From contig DJXW01000029.1 in NCBI GenBank assembly GCA_002449845.1, forward strand, positions 54,067 through 118,066: a DNA stretch of 64,000 nucleotides, read 5' to 3'. Source of the DNA: Prevotella sp. UBA6994 (GTDB lineage Bacteria; Bacteroidota; Bacteroidia; Bacteroidales; Bacteroidaceae). The notes beneath the pieces are model-generated. The model searched no databases. It saw only the letters and a program-made list of their open reading frames with translations, and was not told the origin of the DNA. Each line of letters opens with the position of its first letter. Position 1 is the stretch's first letter. Positions 1-9,332 of the stretch are shown here, in pieces. Both the position numbers and the translations under genes were made by a program.

Positions 1-1
1 A

Positions 2-1447
2 TCATTGAAAGACAAAACCGTAAAAGGTGTAACATGGAACGGAATTAGCAACATAATTTCGACTGGAGTATCATTTTTAGTGGGTATTGTGTTAGCCAGG
101 CTTTTGTCTCCAGACGATTATGGGCTCATTGGAATTATTACTATCTTTACTGCCATCTGTGACACCATAATAAATGCTGGATTCAGTTCTGCTCTCATTC
201 GAAAAAAAGATGCGACAGAAGATGATTTTTGTACTGTATTTATTGTAAATCTGAGTATCAGCCTCTTACTTTATTTTATTCTCTTCGTTAGTGCTCCACT
301 TATAGCCAATTTTTTTGAACGCGAAGAACTGGTCTCTCTAACTCGAGTGGCAACAATCAGTTTGATTATCGGAGCATTGGCTATTGTACAAAATACAAGA
401 CTCACTAAACAAATTGATTTTAAGACCCAAGCAATAATAACACTTAGTACCTATCTTTGCAGTGGAATTACAGGTATTACTTTGGCTTTTATAGGGGCTG
501 GAGTTTGGGCACTTGTGATACAAAACCTTTTAGCTCAACTTTTACGAACGATACTTCTATGGTATTACAACAAATGGATTCCTAAGCTTCGTTTCTCTTC
601 AGCAAGTTTTCATGAATTATTTGGATTTGGTTGGAAAATGATGCTTAGTGGTCTATTAAACGCATTATGGGGTGATTTAACAAAGATTATTGTGAGTAAA
701 TTCTATAGTCCTGCTACATTGGGACAATATACCCGATCTGGGCAATTTGCATCTTTACTTTCTGGAACACTCACATCAATCATCCAACGAGTTACTTTTC
801 CTGTACTAAGCAACATTCAAGACAACAAGGAACGAATGGTTGCTGCATATAGAAGAATAATAAGGATGACCATGTTTGTTACAGTTCCCTCTATGTTTTT
901 CTTAGGTGCAATTTCCGAACCCTTTATTTATTGTCTTATTGGTTCAAAATGGCATGATGCAGCCACTTACTTGCCTTTGGTTTGTATTTATAGTACAACT
1001 TACCCTTTACATGCCATTAACCTAAACATGCTAATGGTTCAAGGAAGAAGTGACCTTTTCCTTGGGTTAGAAATAGTCAAAAAAATCATTGCATTGGGAC
1101 CATTATTCGTTGGTGCATTTATAGGCATCATACCTATGCTTTATGCAAATCTAATATCTATGATTATTGCTTTTTTCCTTAACTCTTATTATTCAGGAAA
1201 GTTGTTAAATTATAGTTCATGGAATCAAATTATGGATGTTGCACCTTTTTACGGACTTGCGATTATTATGGCTATACCTATATATTTCATCAAATTCTTG
1301 CCTTTCACTTATTGGCTCATTCTTCCTGTACAATTAATCACAGGAATAGTCTTGTTCTTTTTGATTTGTGAAAGCAAGAAAATAGAAGAATACAAAGAAT
1401 ATAAATCTATTGTTTCTCCTTTTTTTAAAAAAATACTGCATAAATGA
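2..1447 (+). CDS. Wzx-type polysaccharide flippase (MOP superfamily), 5' end cut by window
   Basis: Hydrophobic protein of at least 481 residues with about 12-14 membrane segments and the N-terminal pattern LKDKTVKGVTWNGISN seen in lipopolysaccharide/O-antigen exporters of the PST/MOP superfamily. These inner-membrane proteins flip undecaprenyl-diphosphate-linked repeat units to the periplasm. The reading frame is already open at base 2. The TTG at 5-7 is probably an internal Leu, with the real ATG just outside the window. It overlaps the next gene by 4 bases (ATGA), so it is the upstream member of a translationally coupled glycosyltransferase operon. Family assignment is firm; the transported glycan is unknown. 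Confidence 0.9.
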   Translation, partial: SLKDKTVKGVTWNGISNIISTGVSFLVGIVLARLLSPDDYGLIGIITIFTAICDTIINAGFSSALIRKKDATEDDFCTVFIVNLSISLLLYFILFVSAPLIANFFEREELVSLTRVATISLIIGALAIVQNTRLTKQIDFKTQAIITLSTYLCSGITGITLAFIGAGVWALVIQNLLAQLLRTILLWYYNKWIPKLRFSSASFHELFGFGWKMMLSGLLNALWGDLTKIIVSKFYSPATLGQYTRSGQFASLLSGTLTSIIQRVTFPVLSNIQDNKERMVAAYRRIIRMTMFVTVPSMFFLGAISEPFIYCLIGSKWHDAATYLPLVCIYSTTYPLHAINLNMLMVQGRSDLFLGLEIVKKIIALGPLFVGAFIGIIPMLYANLISMIIAFFLNSYYSGKLLNYSSWNQIMDVAPFYGLAIIMAIPIYFIKFLPFTYWLILPVQLITGIVLFFLICESKKIEEYKEYKSIVSPFFKKILHK

Positions 1448-2490
1448 TGACGTCAAACAAATTTATGGTGCGTACTATTTGCTCCACTTTCAATCAAGCC
1501 TCTTTAATTGTGGATGCCATGAACGGATTCACGATGCAGCGAACATCCTTCCCCTTTTTGAGTGTTATTATGGATGATGCTTCTTTTGATGGAGAACCTA
1601 AGGTAATTGAACATTATCTTGAAGAGAATTTCGAGTTGACTAATAATAATTTTACGACCATAAAGGAAACTGATGATTACCGTCTTTATTTTACACGTCA
1701 CAAAACTAATCATAATTGCTTTTTTTTAGTACTCTTATTGAAATATAACCATCAATCTATTAAGAAGTCCAAGGGCTCCTATATTGAAGAATGGTTAAAT
1801 TCTAAATATGTCGCATATTGTGAAGGAGATGATTATTGGACTGACCCTGCAAAATTACAAATGCAGGTTGACTTCTTGGAACAACATCCCGACTACACCA
1901 TGTGTTGGCATGATGCCAAAAAGTTAGACATGAATAGTGGTAATATTTGTGGAAATCATCGTAGATATACTAAAGATACAACTTGCCCAACTGAAGATAT
2001 TATACTTCAAGGCGGAGGCTTTTGTCCAACAGCATCCATAGTTTATAGAGATGACATACGCAAACAAGCTCCCCCCTATTTGTTTCAGCAGCATATAGTT
2101 GACTACCCATTACAGCTATATATGGCGTTTAAAGGAAAAGTGCGGTATATTGATCGCTCAATGAGTGTCTATAGAATAAATGTTAAAGGCTCTTGGACTT
2201 TAACAATTGCAAATAATCGGGATATTGAGGAAAGACGGAAATTATGGTCAAGTACAATTAAAATATTTGATGATTTCAACAAATACTCCAATTATAAATA
2301 TGATAAATTGTTTAAACAACGTAAATATATATATTTGTTTTATGAAGCATTTGCTTTAGGTGATTATTCTCTGGCACGAAAATATTGGTACAAATGCAAC
2401 ATTTTCTCACGTCCCTGGTCTTTAGGTCTTATTCTTCCTATTCATGGAATGGGATCTGTAGCAGACTTTATTAAGAAACACGCTATATAA
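1444..2490 (+). CDS. Family 2 glycosyltransferase
   Basis: GT-A fold glycosyltransferase of 348 residues. It begins with a VRTICSTFNQ strand and has a nucleotide-binding acidic pair MDDAS at about 43-47. The metal-binding motif EGDDYW sits at about 127-132, a variant typical of Bacteroidota capsule GT2 enzymes. It would transfer a sugar from a nucleotide sugar to the growing lipid-linked unit on the cytoplasmic face. The start overlaps the flippase stop (ATGA); a second in-frame ATG directly follows, so the start is uncertain by one codon. Donor and acceptor cannot be read from sequence. Confidence 0.85.
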   Translation: MMTSNKFMVRTICSTFNQASLIVDAMNGFTMQRTSFPFLSVIMDDASFDGEPKVIEHYLEENFELTNNNFTTIKETDDYRLYFTRHKTNHNCFFLVLLLKYNHQSIKKSKGSYIEEWLNSKYVAYCEGDDYWTDPAKLQMQVDFLEQHPDYTMCWHDAKKLDMNSGNICGNHRRYTKDTTCPTEDIILQGGGFCPTASIVYRDDIRKQAPPYLFQQHIVDYPLQLYMAFKGKVRYIDRSMSVYRINVKGSWTLTIANNRDIEERRKLWSSTIKIFDDFNKYSNYKYDKLFKQRKYIYLFYEAFALGDYSLARKYWYKCNIFSRPWSLGLILPIHGMGSVADFIKKHAI

Positions 2491-2561
2491 AGTTTTCATA
2501 AAAACAACTTTTGTATTTTCCTTAAATTATTACATCTCAACATTAACACCGTCCCTTTAAT

Positions 2562-3557
2562 ATGAATGATCTGATTTCAATAATCATACCCGTATACAAC
2601 ACTGGCGTTTTTTTAGAAAAGTGTATTACGAGTATAGCCAATCAAACTTATACAAATATTGAAATCATCATAGTGGATGATGGTTCTATCGACGAATTTA
2701 CGTTAAAGAAATGTTCAGAAATAAAAGATAAATATTCGAATGTTGTTTTAATTCATCAGTCTAATAGAGGATCTGCAAGTGCGAGGAACCATGGCATTCA
2801 AGTTGCTAAAGGCAAATACATTGGTTTTGTAGACAGTGATGACAATGTCGACCCTAAAATGTATTCAGAACTACTTTCTATGATAAAAAAAGACCAAGTA
2901 AATGTTGCTATCTGTGGTCTTGCCACTTATAGCAATAATGGAGTGACTTATAATGACAAATCATTAGAATCACGTTGCTATGAACAACCCGAACTGATGC
3001 ATCATTTCTTATTGGGTCATTGGCATAGTTCATGCACAAACCTTTACTCAAAAGAACTTTTTAAGGACATATCCTTTCCAGAAAAAGAGGTCAATGAAGA
3101 TTATATGCTCAATTACTGGATTTTTAAGACCCAAAAAAAAATAAGTTTTACCAATAATCCATACTATCATTATATCAGACGCAAGAACAGCAATACATCT
3201 TCGCCAAAGACATTACGTTTTTTAGATTGGATTAAACATACTAAACTGGTGCTATCTGAAATGTCTCAAATTCCAACATTAAAAATGGAAGCTGAATATC
3301 AATATATTTATTCCAACATTGTTTTAGGGAATAGTTCTCTGTTGACATTATGCAAAATAAAGTCTGATGAGGCAGAACAACTTTATGAAATAGTTTCTGC
3401 CAACTTGGCATCATCCAAGAAGATGCTTTATAACAATAAGTTTTTATCGATGAAGTATCGTTTCATGGGGATGATGATGGCCGAATGCCATACTTTATAT
3501 AAACTTTGTGTCCTCAGTTCTTACAAAATGAAATATCATATATGGAAAAAGGATTAG
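2562..3557 (+). CDS. Family 2 glycosyltransferase
   Basis: A 331-residue GT2 enzyme. The N-terminus LISIIIPVYNTG, the VDDGS motif at 38-42 and the DXD-type metal site VDSDDNVDP at 90-98 are all intact, so it should be active. The last third, rich in Tyr and Lys, is a variable acceptor region. A 71-base AT-rich gap separates it from the previous gene. Its 3' end overlaps the start of the next glycosyltransferase by 16 bases, indicating a shared transcript and coupled translation. Sugar specificity is unknown. Confidence 0.88.
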   Translation: MNDLISIIIPVYNTGVFLEKCITSIANQTYTNIEIIIVDDGSIDEFTLKKCSEIKDKYSNVVLIHQSNRGSASARNHGIQVAKGKYIGFVDSDDNVDPKMYSELLSMIKKDQVNVAICGLATYSNNGVTYNDKSLESRCYEQPELMHHFLLGHWHSSCTNLYSKELFKDISFPEKEVNEDYMLNYWIFKTQKKISFTNNPYYHYIRRKNSNTSSPKTLRFLDWIKHTKLVLSEMSQIPTLKMEAEYQYIYSNIVLGNSSLLTLCKIKSDEAEQLYEIVSANLASSKKMLYNNKFLSMKYRFMGMMMAECHTLYKLCVLSSYKMKYHIWKKD

Positions 3558-4573
3558 TATCAATTATAATAGGTGTTCACAATGAGAAAGAAGAACACTT
3601 AAGAATGGCTTTTAATAGCCTATTTAACCAATCATATCAAAACATTGAGATCATTGTCATTGATGATGATTCTGATGATAATTGTAAGTCTGTTTTAAAC
3701 GACATATGCAATGGAATAAAAAACATAACCATTGTACACAACAAAACAAACTTGGGCTTGACAAAGTCACTAAATATTGGCCTTCAAATGGCTAAAGGAG
3801 AGTTTATTGCACGTATGGATGCAGATGATTATTCCACCTACAACCGAATAGAAAAACAAGTAGATTATTTAAAATCACACCAAGATATTGATATAATAGG
3901 TACTGGTGTTATCTCTTTCGGAGATCGTAATATCTTTATGAGTCCAGCTTATGGCTTATCAAAAGACGATGCAGATATTATGTTATTCTTTTCCAGTACA
4001 TTATGCCATCCCTCTGTCATGATACGAAAGTGTTTTTTAGAACGTCATCATTTATCCTACGATGAAAATGTCAAAAAAGCCCAGGATTATGACCTTTGGG
4101 AACGTTCCAGCATTTATGGGAAATTAGCCGTAACGAAAGACGTCCTTTTATATTATAGAATTCATGCGAACCAAATTACATCATTAAAAAACAAGGAACA
4201 AATTAAAGCTGCTGATATCATTCGTAAAAGAAGATTATCAAGAATCGGCATTAATCCAACCGACAAAGAATATCATTATCACGAACTCCTTTCTTCCGGT
4301 GTTGACTCATCCATTACAACTCATGAAATGGAAGAGTGGATAAAGAAGCTTCTAGAAGGAAACAAAGAGAAGAATCTTGTTAATGGAAAAAGGTTTCAAC
4401 ATGATTTAAGAACGAGACTATTGCTTTTCAAATTACGAAACAAGAAAAGGATAAATTTGGCAGAAATACCTTTACTTGCAGCCATTGTATATTCAAGAAT
4501 TGGCATTAAAATTAAGATTATAGCAAATAAAAAGATTATAAAAGCAATGCAACATCAATCAATAACAAAATGA
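3542..4573 (+). CDS. Family 2 glycosyltransferase
   Basis: A GT2 enzyme of 343 residues from the ATG at 3542. A longer frame begins at 3506, but MEKGLVSIIIGVHN at 3542 is the canonical N-terminal strand of the family, and the extra 12 residues have no counterpart. Motifs are IDDDSDD (about 41-47) and MDADDYS (about 94-100). The middle part (HPSVMIRK, then AQDYDLWER) is shared with the glycosyltransferase at 8542, so the two are probably paralogues acting on similar linkages. Operon member; overlaps both neighbours by a few bases. Confidence 0.86.
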   Translation: MEKGLVSIIIGVHNEKEEHLRMAFNSLFNQSYQNIEIIVIDDDSDDNCKSVLNDICNGIKNITIVHNKTNLGLTKSLNIGLQMAKGEFIARMDADDYSTYNRIEKQVDYLKSHQDIDIIGTGVISFGDRNIFMSPAYGLSKDDADIMLFFSSTLCHPSVMIRKCFLERHHLSYDENVKKAQDYDLWERSSIYGKLAVTKDVLLYYRIHANQITSLKNKEQIKAADIIRKRRLSRIGINPTDKEYHYHELLSSGVDSSITTHEMEEWIKKLLEGNKEKNLVNGKRFQHDLRTRLLLFKLRNKKRINLAEIPLLAAIVYSRIGIKIKIIANKKIIKAMQHQSITK

Positions 4574-5469
4574 AAAATAAGACAGTCTTAAATATATTTG
4601 AATGGATAGAATACTACAAGCGCCATTTTGTCAATCCTGAGAAATACATACCTCGTATGTTCTACGAAAGGATAGGCTACAAATTGAATCTTCAAAATCC
4701 AAAAACATTCAGCGAAAAACTTCAATGGATGAAACTCTATGATCATAATCCGTTGTACACGACACTTGTAGACAAATATGAAGTAAAAAAATATGTTGCT
4801 AATAAAATAGGTTCTCAATATATTATTCCTACATTAGAGGTATGGGACAATGTTGTAGACATTGACTTCAACAGTCTTCCAAATCAGTTTGTCTTAAAAT
4901 GCACTCATGATAGTGGAGGACTTGTTATATGTAAAGACAAGTCAAAACTTGACATCAAAAAAGCAAAAAAAATCCTTCGAAAAAGTATGAACCGCAATTT
5001 TTATTATATGGGGTTTGAATGGCCATACAAGAATGTCAAACCGAGGATTATTGCTGAAAAATATATGGAGGACACAAAGACTAAGGAATTACGTGACTAC
5101 AAGTTTTTCTGTTTTAATGGTGAAGTTAAAGCTCTTTTTATTGCAACAGAAAGACAAAAAGAAGGCGAGGATGTCAAATTTGATTTCTTTGATGTGGATT
5201 TCAATCATTTACCTTTCAAACAAGGACATGAAAATGCACGTATTCTACCAGAGAAGCCACTACGTTTTAATGACATGAAACATCTTGCCACAATTTTGTC
5301 TAAAGGACTACCTCAAGTTAGGGTAGATTTTTACGAGGTGGATGGCAATATCTATTTCGGAGAAATGACGTTCTTTCATCATGGTGGTTGGACAAGATTC
5401 GAACCCAGTGAATGGGATACCATATTTGGAAAATGGATAACTCTCCCTATCAAAGAAAGTAACCATTAA
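4570..5469 (+). CDS. TupA-like ATP-grasp polysaccharide biosynthesis protein
   Basis: A 299-residue protein of the TupA-like ATP-grasp family. Landmarks are FSEKLQWMKLYD (47-58), an ATP-grasp strand VLKCTHDSGG (108-117), IIAEKYMED (160-168), RDYKFFCFNGE (175-185) and a metal-binding C-terminal segment RVDFYE...FGEMTFFHHGG (251-273). Family members sit in capsule and teichuronopeptide loci. They are thought to make an amide or ester bond by an acyl-phosphate route, but substrates are poorly defined. It overlaps the preceding gene by 4 bases (ATGA) and lies 8 bases before the next. Family sure, reaction unknown. Confidence 0.82.
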   Translation: MKNKTVLNIFEWIEYYKRHFVNPEKYIPRMFYERIGYKLNLQNPKTFSEKLQWMKLYDHNPLYTTLVDKYEVKKYVANKIGSQYIIPTLEVWDNVVDIDFNSLPNQFVLKCTHDSGGLVICKDKSKLDIKKAKKILRKSMNRNFYYMGFEWPYKNVKPRIIAEKYMEDTKTKELRDYKFFCFNGEVKALFIATERQKEGEDVKFDFFDVDFNHLPFKQGHENARILPEKPLRFNDMKHLATILSKGLPQVRVDFYEVDGNIYFGEMTFFHHGGWTRFEPSEWDTIFGKWITLPIKESNH

Positions 5470-5477
5470 CTATAAAA

Positions 5478-6707
5478 ATGGAAAAAAAAAGAATTTTCAT
5501 TTCTATCCACTACATGGAACTCGGTGGAGCAGAAATAAGTTTGATTGGTTTGTTGCAAGCTATTGACTACTCACATTATGACATAGATTTATTCATTCAT
5601 TCACATCGAGGAGAATTATTAAATTATATTCCAAAAGAAGTAAATTTACTACCAGAAATCGTGGAATATACACAAATTGAGTGCCCGATGATGGACACTC
5701 TTATGAATGGTTTTTGGGGGATATTATTTGGACGTTTAAAAGCGAAGTGGTTACATCATAAATTTCTTAAAAATAGGGATAAAAATGAGAGTGCAGCTGG
5801 GCTACAATATGTTGCGAAATGTATTTCTCCATTTTTACCATCACTATATAAATTTGGGAAATATGATTTGGCAATTAGCTTTCTAACCCCTCATAATTAT
5901 GTTTTAGATAAAGTTCTTGCAAAGAAAAAAATATGTTGGATTCACACGGACTATACAAAGGTTATCATAAACGTAGACGAAGAATTTCCCACTTGGAGTG
6001 CATACGATAACATCATATCTATTTCTCCTGATGTTACAAAATCTTTCCTTCAAATTTTCCCAACTTTAAAGCACAAAATCATCGAAATAGGAAACATTCT
6101 TTCTCCCAATTTTGTACGTAATCGGGCTGAAGAATTTGATGCACATATGGAATTGAAATCAAGAAAAAAAGATATTAATTATATTACAATATTGAGTATA
6201 GGAAGGTTCTCTTATCCAAAAAACTTTGATAACATCCCTGACATCTGCCGAAGAATCAATTCTATGATTAAAATTCAGAATTCTAAATTGAAAGTGCATT
6301 GGTTTCTAATTGGTTATGGAAGCGACGAACAACTAATCCGATACAGTATTCACGAGGCAGACATGGAAGACGATGTCATTATTCTTGGAAAAAAGTCAAA
6401 TCCTTATCCATATATTAAAGCATGTGATATATATGTACAACCCTCACGCTACGAGGGAAATTCCGTTACGGTGCGTGAGGCTCAAATGCTATATAAGCCC
6501 GTTGTAGTAACTGATTACCCTACAGCTAAGAGTCAAATTCAAAACGGCTTAGATGGGCTCATTGTTCCGATGGACAATGAGGGCTGCGCTCATGGAATAG
6601 CTGATTTTATAGCTAACATAAGCCTTCGAGAAAAGATTAAAAAGTATCTCAAAACCCATGACTATGGGAATGTTATGGAAATTGAAAAATTATATCAATT
6701 GATATGA
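5478..6707 (+). CDS. Family 4 (GT-B fold) glycosyltransferase
   Basis: A 409-residue GT-B enzyme. The N-terminal Rossmann domain carries the GGAE loop (16-19), typical of GT4 acceptor-binding domains. The C-terminal nucleotide-sugar domain has an EX7E motif at E326/E334 within SRYEGNSVTVREAQM. GT4 enzymes retain anomeric configuration and act at the inner leaflet. It overlaps the next gene by 4 bases. The C-terminus ends soon after the last Rossmann helix. Specificity cannot be inferred. Confidence 0.87.
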   Translation: MEKKRIFISIHYMELGGAEISLIGLLQAIDYSHYDIDLFIHSHRGELLNYIPKEVNLLPEIVEYTQIECPMMDTLMNGFWGILFGRLKAKWLHHKFLKNRDKNESAAGLQYVAKCISPFLPSLYKFGKYDLAISFLTPHNYVLDKVLAKKKICWIHTDYTKVIINVDEEFPTWSAYDNIISISPDVTKSFLQIFPTLKHKIIEIGNILSPNFVRNRAEEFDAHMELKSRKKDINYITILSIGRFSYPKNFDNIPDICRRINSMIKIQNSKLKVHWFLIGYGSDEQLIRYSIHEADMEDDVIILGKKSNPYPYIKACDIYVQPSRYEGNSVTVREAQMLYKPVVVTDYPTAKSQIQNGLDGLIVPMDNEGCAHGIADFIANISLREKIKKYLKTHDYGNVMEIEKLYQLI

Positions 6708-7453
6708 TTCCAAAAGTTATCCACTATTGTTGGTTTGGCAAGAGCCCTCTTCCAAAATCAGTTCAGAAATGCATTTCATCATGGAAGAAATTTTTTCCTA
6801 ATTATGAAATCAAGGAATGGAACGAAGATATTTTTGATGTAAATTGTATCGCTTATACAAGTGAAGCATATAAAGCAAAAAAATATGCTTTTGTTAGTGA
6901 TTATGCTCGTTATTGGATTCTATATCAATACGGAGGAATATACTTTGACACAGATGTTGAAGTCATCAAAACTTTGGATGACATCATTATAAGAGGCCCA
7001 TTTATGGGAGTAGAAATTCCAAGCAAAAAAGGGAAGGTCCCTATGGTTGCTCCTGGATTGTGTCTTGGCGCAGAGGCAAATATGCCATTTTACAAACAGA
7101 TATTAGATTATTATGCCACACTCCATTTCATCAATAATGATGGAACATACAATCAAAAAACAATTGTATATTATAACACAGAATTGTTAAAAGAATTCGG
7201 ACTACAAGCAACTAATGACATTCAACACATTGGAGGTATATGGATTTATCCTCAAGACTACTTTAATCCATTGGATGATTTCACAGGAAGACTAAATATT
7301 ACGGAAAACACTCGGTCAATTCATTGGTATAGTAAGTCATGGAGTGAAGCGAATCTTTTTAGGATCAAGTTCAGTCGACTATCACATAGGCTCTTTGGAT
7401 TAACTTTTCATCATATAAAAGATTATTTAAAGAAAAATAAAAATGTCTCCTAG
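6704..7453 (+). CDS. DXD-containing glycosyltransferase (GT32 / Gly_transf_sug type)
   Basis: A 249-residue enzyme starting MIPKVIHYCWFGK, the signature N-terminus of the sugar-binding-region-with-DXD family (GT32-like, related to OCH1 and toxin glycosyltransferases). SDYARYW (65-71) and GGIYFDTDVEV (77-87, DTD metal site) are complete. Such proteins are common in Bacteroidota and Gram-positive capsule loci. It overlaps the upstream gene by 4 bases and the downstream polymerase by 11. Donor sugar unknown. Confidence 0.86.
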   Translation: MIPKVIHYCWFGKSPLPKSVQKCISSWKKFFPNYEIKEWNEDIFDVNCIAYTSEAYKAKKYAFVSDYARYWILYQYGGIYFDTDVEVIKTLDDIIIRGPFMGVEIPSKKGKVPMVAPGLCLGAEANMPFYKQILDYYATLHFINNDGTYNQKTIVYYNTELLKEFGLQATNDIQHIGGIWIYPQDYFNPLDDFTGRLNITENTRSIHWYSKSWSEANLFRIKFSRLSHRLFGLTFHHIKDYLKKNKNVS

Positions 7454-8537
7454 TTTATATCAACCTTTATATCTCATTTTGGTAACAATAATTACTTTTG
7501 TTGTAATGAAAGATTATGCGAAATGGAAATATAGATTTTTCATTAAGTATGATTTTTCCAAAAAAAATTATGCCATATTATTAGCATTATTTTTAACTTT
7601 CTTTATAGGTCTACGTCCTATTGATGAGAGATATTTTGTAGATATGTTTATGTACGATTATTCATATTACTTTACTTATTATGCCGCGCCTTTTTTCTTT
7701 GATTGGAATGCTGATAATATTATCTTCGACAACCTATTTGCATGGATGGGAGCACATCAATATGAAAGCGGTGTGTTTTTTTTCATAATATCTACCATAT
7801 ATTTCATTTGTATGCTAATAGCTTGCCTGAAATTATTTCCTAAAGACACCATGTTGGCGTTCATTGTATATTTAGGTGCTTTTTCTACTTTTTCATTCGG
7901 CACTAACGGCATTAAGGCTGGCGCTGCAGCATCATTATTCTTGATTGCTTTAGCATATTATAAAAAAAGCAAAATAATCGTTATTATATTTTTACTTCTG
8001 GCATTAGGTTTTCATCATTCCATGAAAGCTCCCTTAATTGCATACGTTATCGCTTATTATTATAAAAAACCAAAAACCTATTTGTATGGATGGGTATTTT
8101 GTCTCTTACTTGCAGCAGCACATGTTACTATCTTTATGTCTATTTTTGCAGGTTATACTGACGAGCACGGTGCCTCATATTTAAAAATTCAAACTGGAGA
8201 TACTGCTAAAAATGTTAGCGGATTCCGCCCTGATTTTATATTATATAGCGCAATTCCTATTATAATAGGATATTATTTAATAACTGTAAAAAAAATCAAA
8301 TCTGAAAGATTTATTTTTCTATGGTGTGTTTACACTCTAACTAATTGTGTGTTTTTATTGTGTACCTATGGTTCTTTTATAAATCGTATTGCCTATTTGA
8401 GTTGGTTAATGATACCATTTGTTTTACTTTATCCTTTCACAAATATTAGATGGAGCAATCAGCAAGATCAATATCTGAGATATGTAGTTTTGGGACATCT
8501 TGGTTTTACTTTGTTTATGAATTTTATTTATTATTAA
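7443..8537 (+). CDS. EpsG-type membrane protein, likely Wzy-like polymerase
   Basis: A 364-residue protein with about 10 predicted membrane segments, many Tyr/Phe residues, and the EpsG-family arrangement in which the early loop has FIGLRPIDERYFVDMFMY. EpsG/Wzy proteins polymerise flipped repeat units at the periplasmic face. No other polymerase candidate is visible in the locus, and with the Wzx-type flippase this completes a Wzx/Wzy-dependent pathway. Wzy proteins are poorly conserved, so the assignment rests on topology, loop motif and context. The ATG lies inside the preceding gene. Confidence 0.75.
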   Translation: MSPSLYQPLYLILVTIITFVVMKDYAKWKYRFFIKYDFSKKNYAILLALFLTFFIGLRPIDERYFVDMFMYDYSYYFTYYAAPFFFDWNADNIIFDNLFAWMGAHQYESGVFFFIISTIYFICMLIACLKLFPKDTMLAFIVYLGAFSTFSFGTNGIKAGAAASLFLIALAYYKKSKIIVIIFLLLALGFHHSMKAPLIAYVIAYYYKKPKTYLYGWVFCLLLAAAHVTIFMSIFAGYTDEHGASYLKIQTGDTAKNVSGFRPDFILYSAIPIIIGYYLITVKKIKSERFIFLWCVYTLTNCVFLLCTYGSFINRIAYLSWLMIPFVLLYPFTNIRWSNQQDQYLRYVVLGHLGFTLFMNFIYY

Positions 8538-8541
8538 TATT

Positions 8542-9330
8542 ATGGCAAGAATCTCAGTTCTAATGGGTATTTACAATTGTGCAATCACCTTACCTGAGGC
8601 GCTTGATTCACTATTTGCCCAAACGTACCAAGATTTTAAAATTATTCTATGTGACGACGGTTCATCCGATAGTACTTACGCAGTAGCAAAATCTTATGCA
8701 GATAAACATGACAATATAGTTCTTATTAAGAACGAAAAAAACATGGGATTGAACTATACGCTCAACCATTGTTTGGAAAATGCCGACACTGAGTATTGTG
8801 CACGTATGGATGGTGATGACATTTCTTTACCAACCCGCTTTGAAAAAGAAATCAACTTTCTTGACGAGCATCCCGAATTCGACATCGTGACAACTCCCAT
8901 GAAACATTTTGATGAGAATGGAATATACCGTGTTGGAAAAGGAGGATTTGAACCAAAATTAACAGATTTTCCAAAATTTTCTCCATTTTGTCATGCTCCT
9001 TGTATGGTTCGGACCAAAGCTTACCAAGCTGTTGGTGGCTATACTGTAGCAGAGAACTTGCTTCGCGAAGAGGATTATCATCTTTGGATAAAGATGTATG
9101 AAAAAGGGTTTCGAGGGTATACACTTGAGGAACCATTATATATGATGCGAGATGATCGTAATGCAGCAAAAAGACGAACATTCAAGGTTCGAAAAAACGA
9201 AGCATACGTAAAACATCTTGCAGTAAAAATGTTAGGACTTCCTTTTTACTATAATTTTTATTGCATTGTACCGTTGATAAAAGGTATTATGCCCAATTGG
9301 TTGTTTTATTTGCTGTATAAACTGAAATAA
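8542..9330 (+). CDS. Family 2 glycosyltransferase
   Basis: A compact 262-residue GT2 enzyme. It begins MARISVLMGIYN, has CDDGSSDST at about 37-45 and the metal site ARMDGDDIS at about 90-98. Closest relative in the window is the enzyme at 3542 (shared MDxDD and C-terminal APCMVR/EDYHLWIK pattern). The C-terminal 30 residues are hydrophobic/aromatic and may sit at the membrane. It starts 4 bases after the polymerase stop and ends 2 bases before the next start, so it is clearly within the operon. Confidence 0.87.
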   Translation: MARISVLMGIYNCAITLPEALDSLFAQTYQDFKIILCDDGSSDSTYAVAKSYADKHDNIVLIKNEKNMGLNYTLNHCLENADTEYCARMDGDDISLPTRFEKEINFLDEHPEFDIVTTPMKHFDENGIYRVGKGGFEPKLTDFPKFSPFCHAPCMVRTKAYQAVGGYTVAENLLREEDYHLWIKMYEKGFRGYTLEEPLYMMRDDRNAAKRRTFKVRKNEAYVKHLAVKMLGLPFYYNFYCIVPLIKGIMPNWLFYLLYKLK

Positions 9331-9332
9331 AC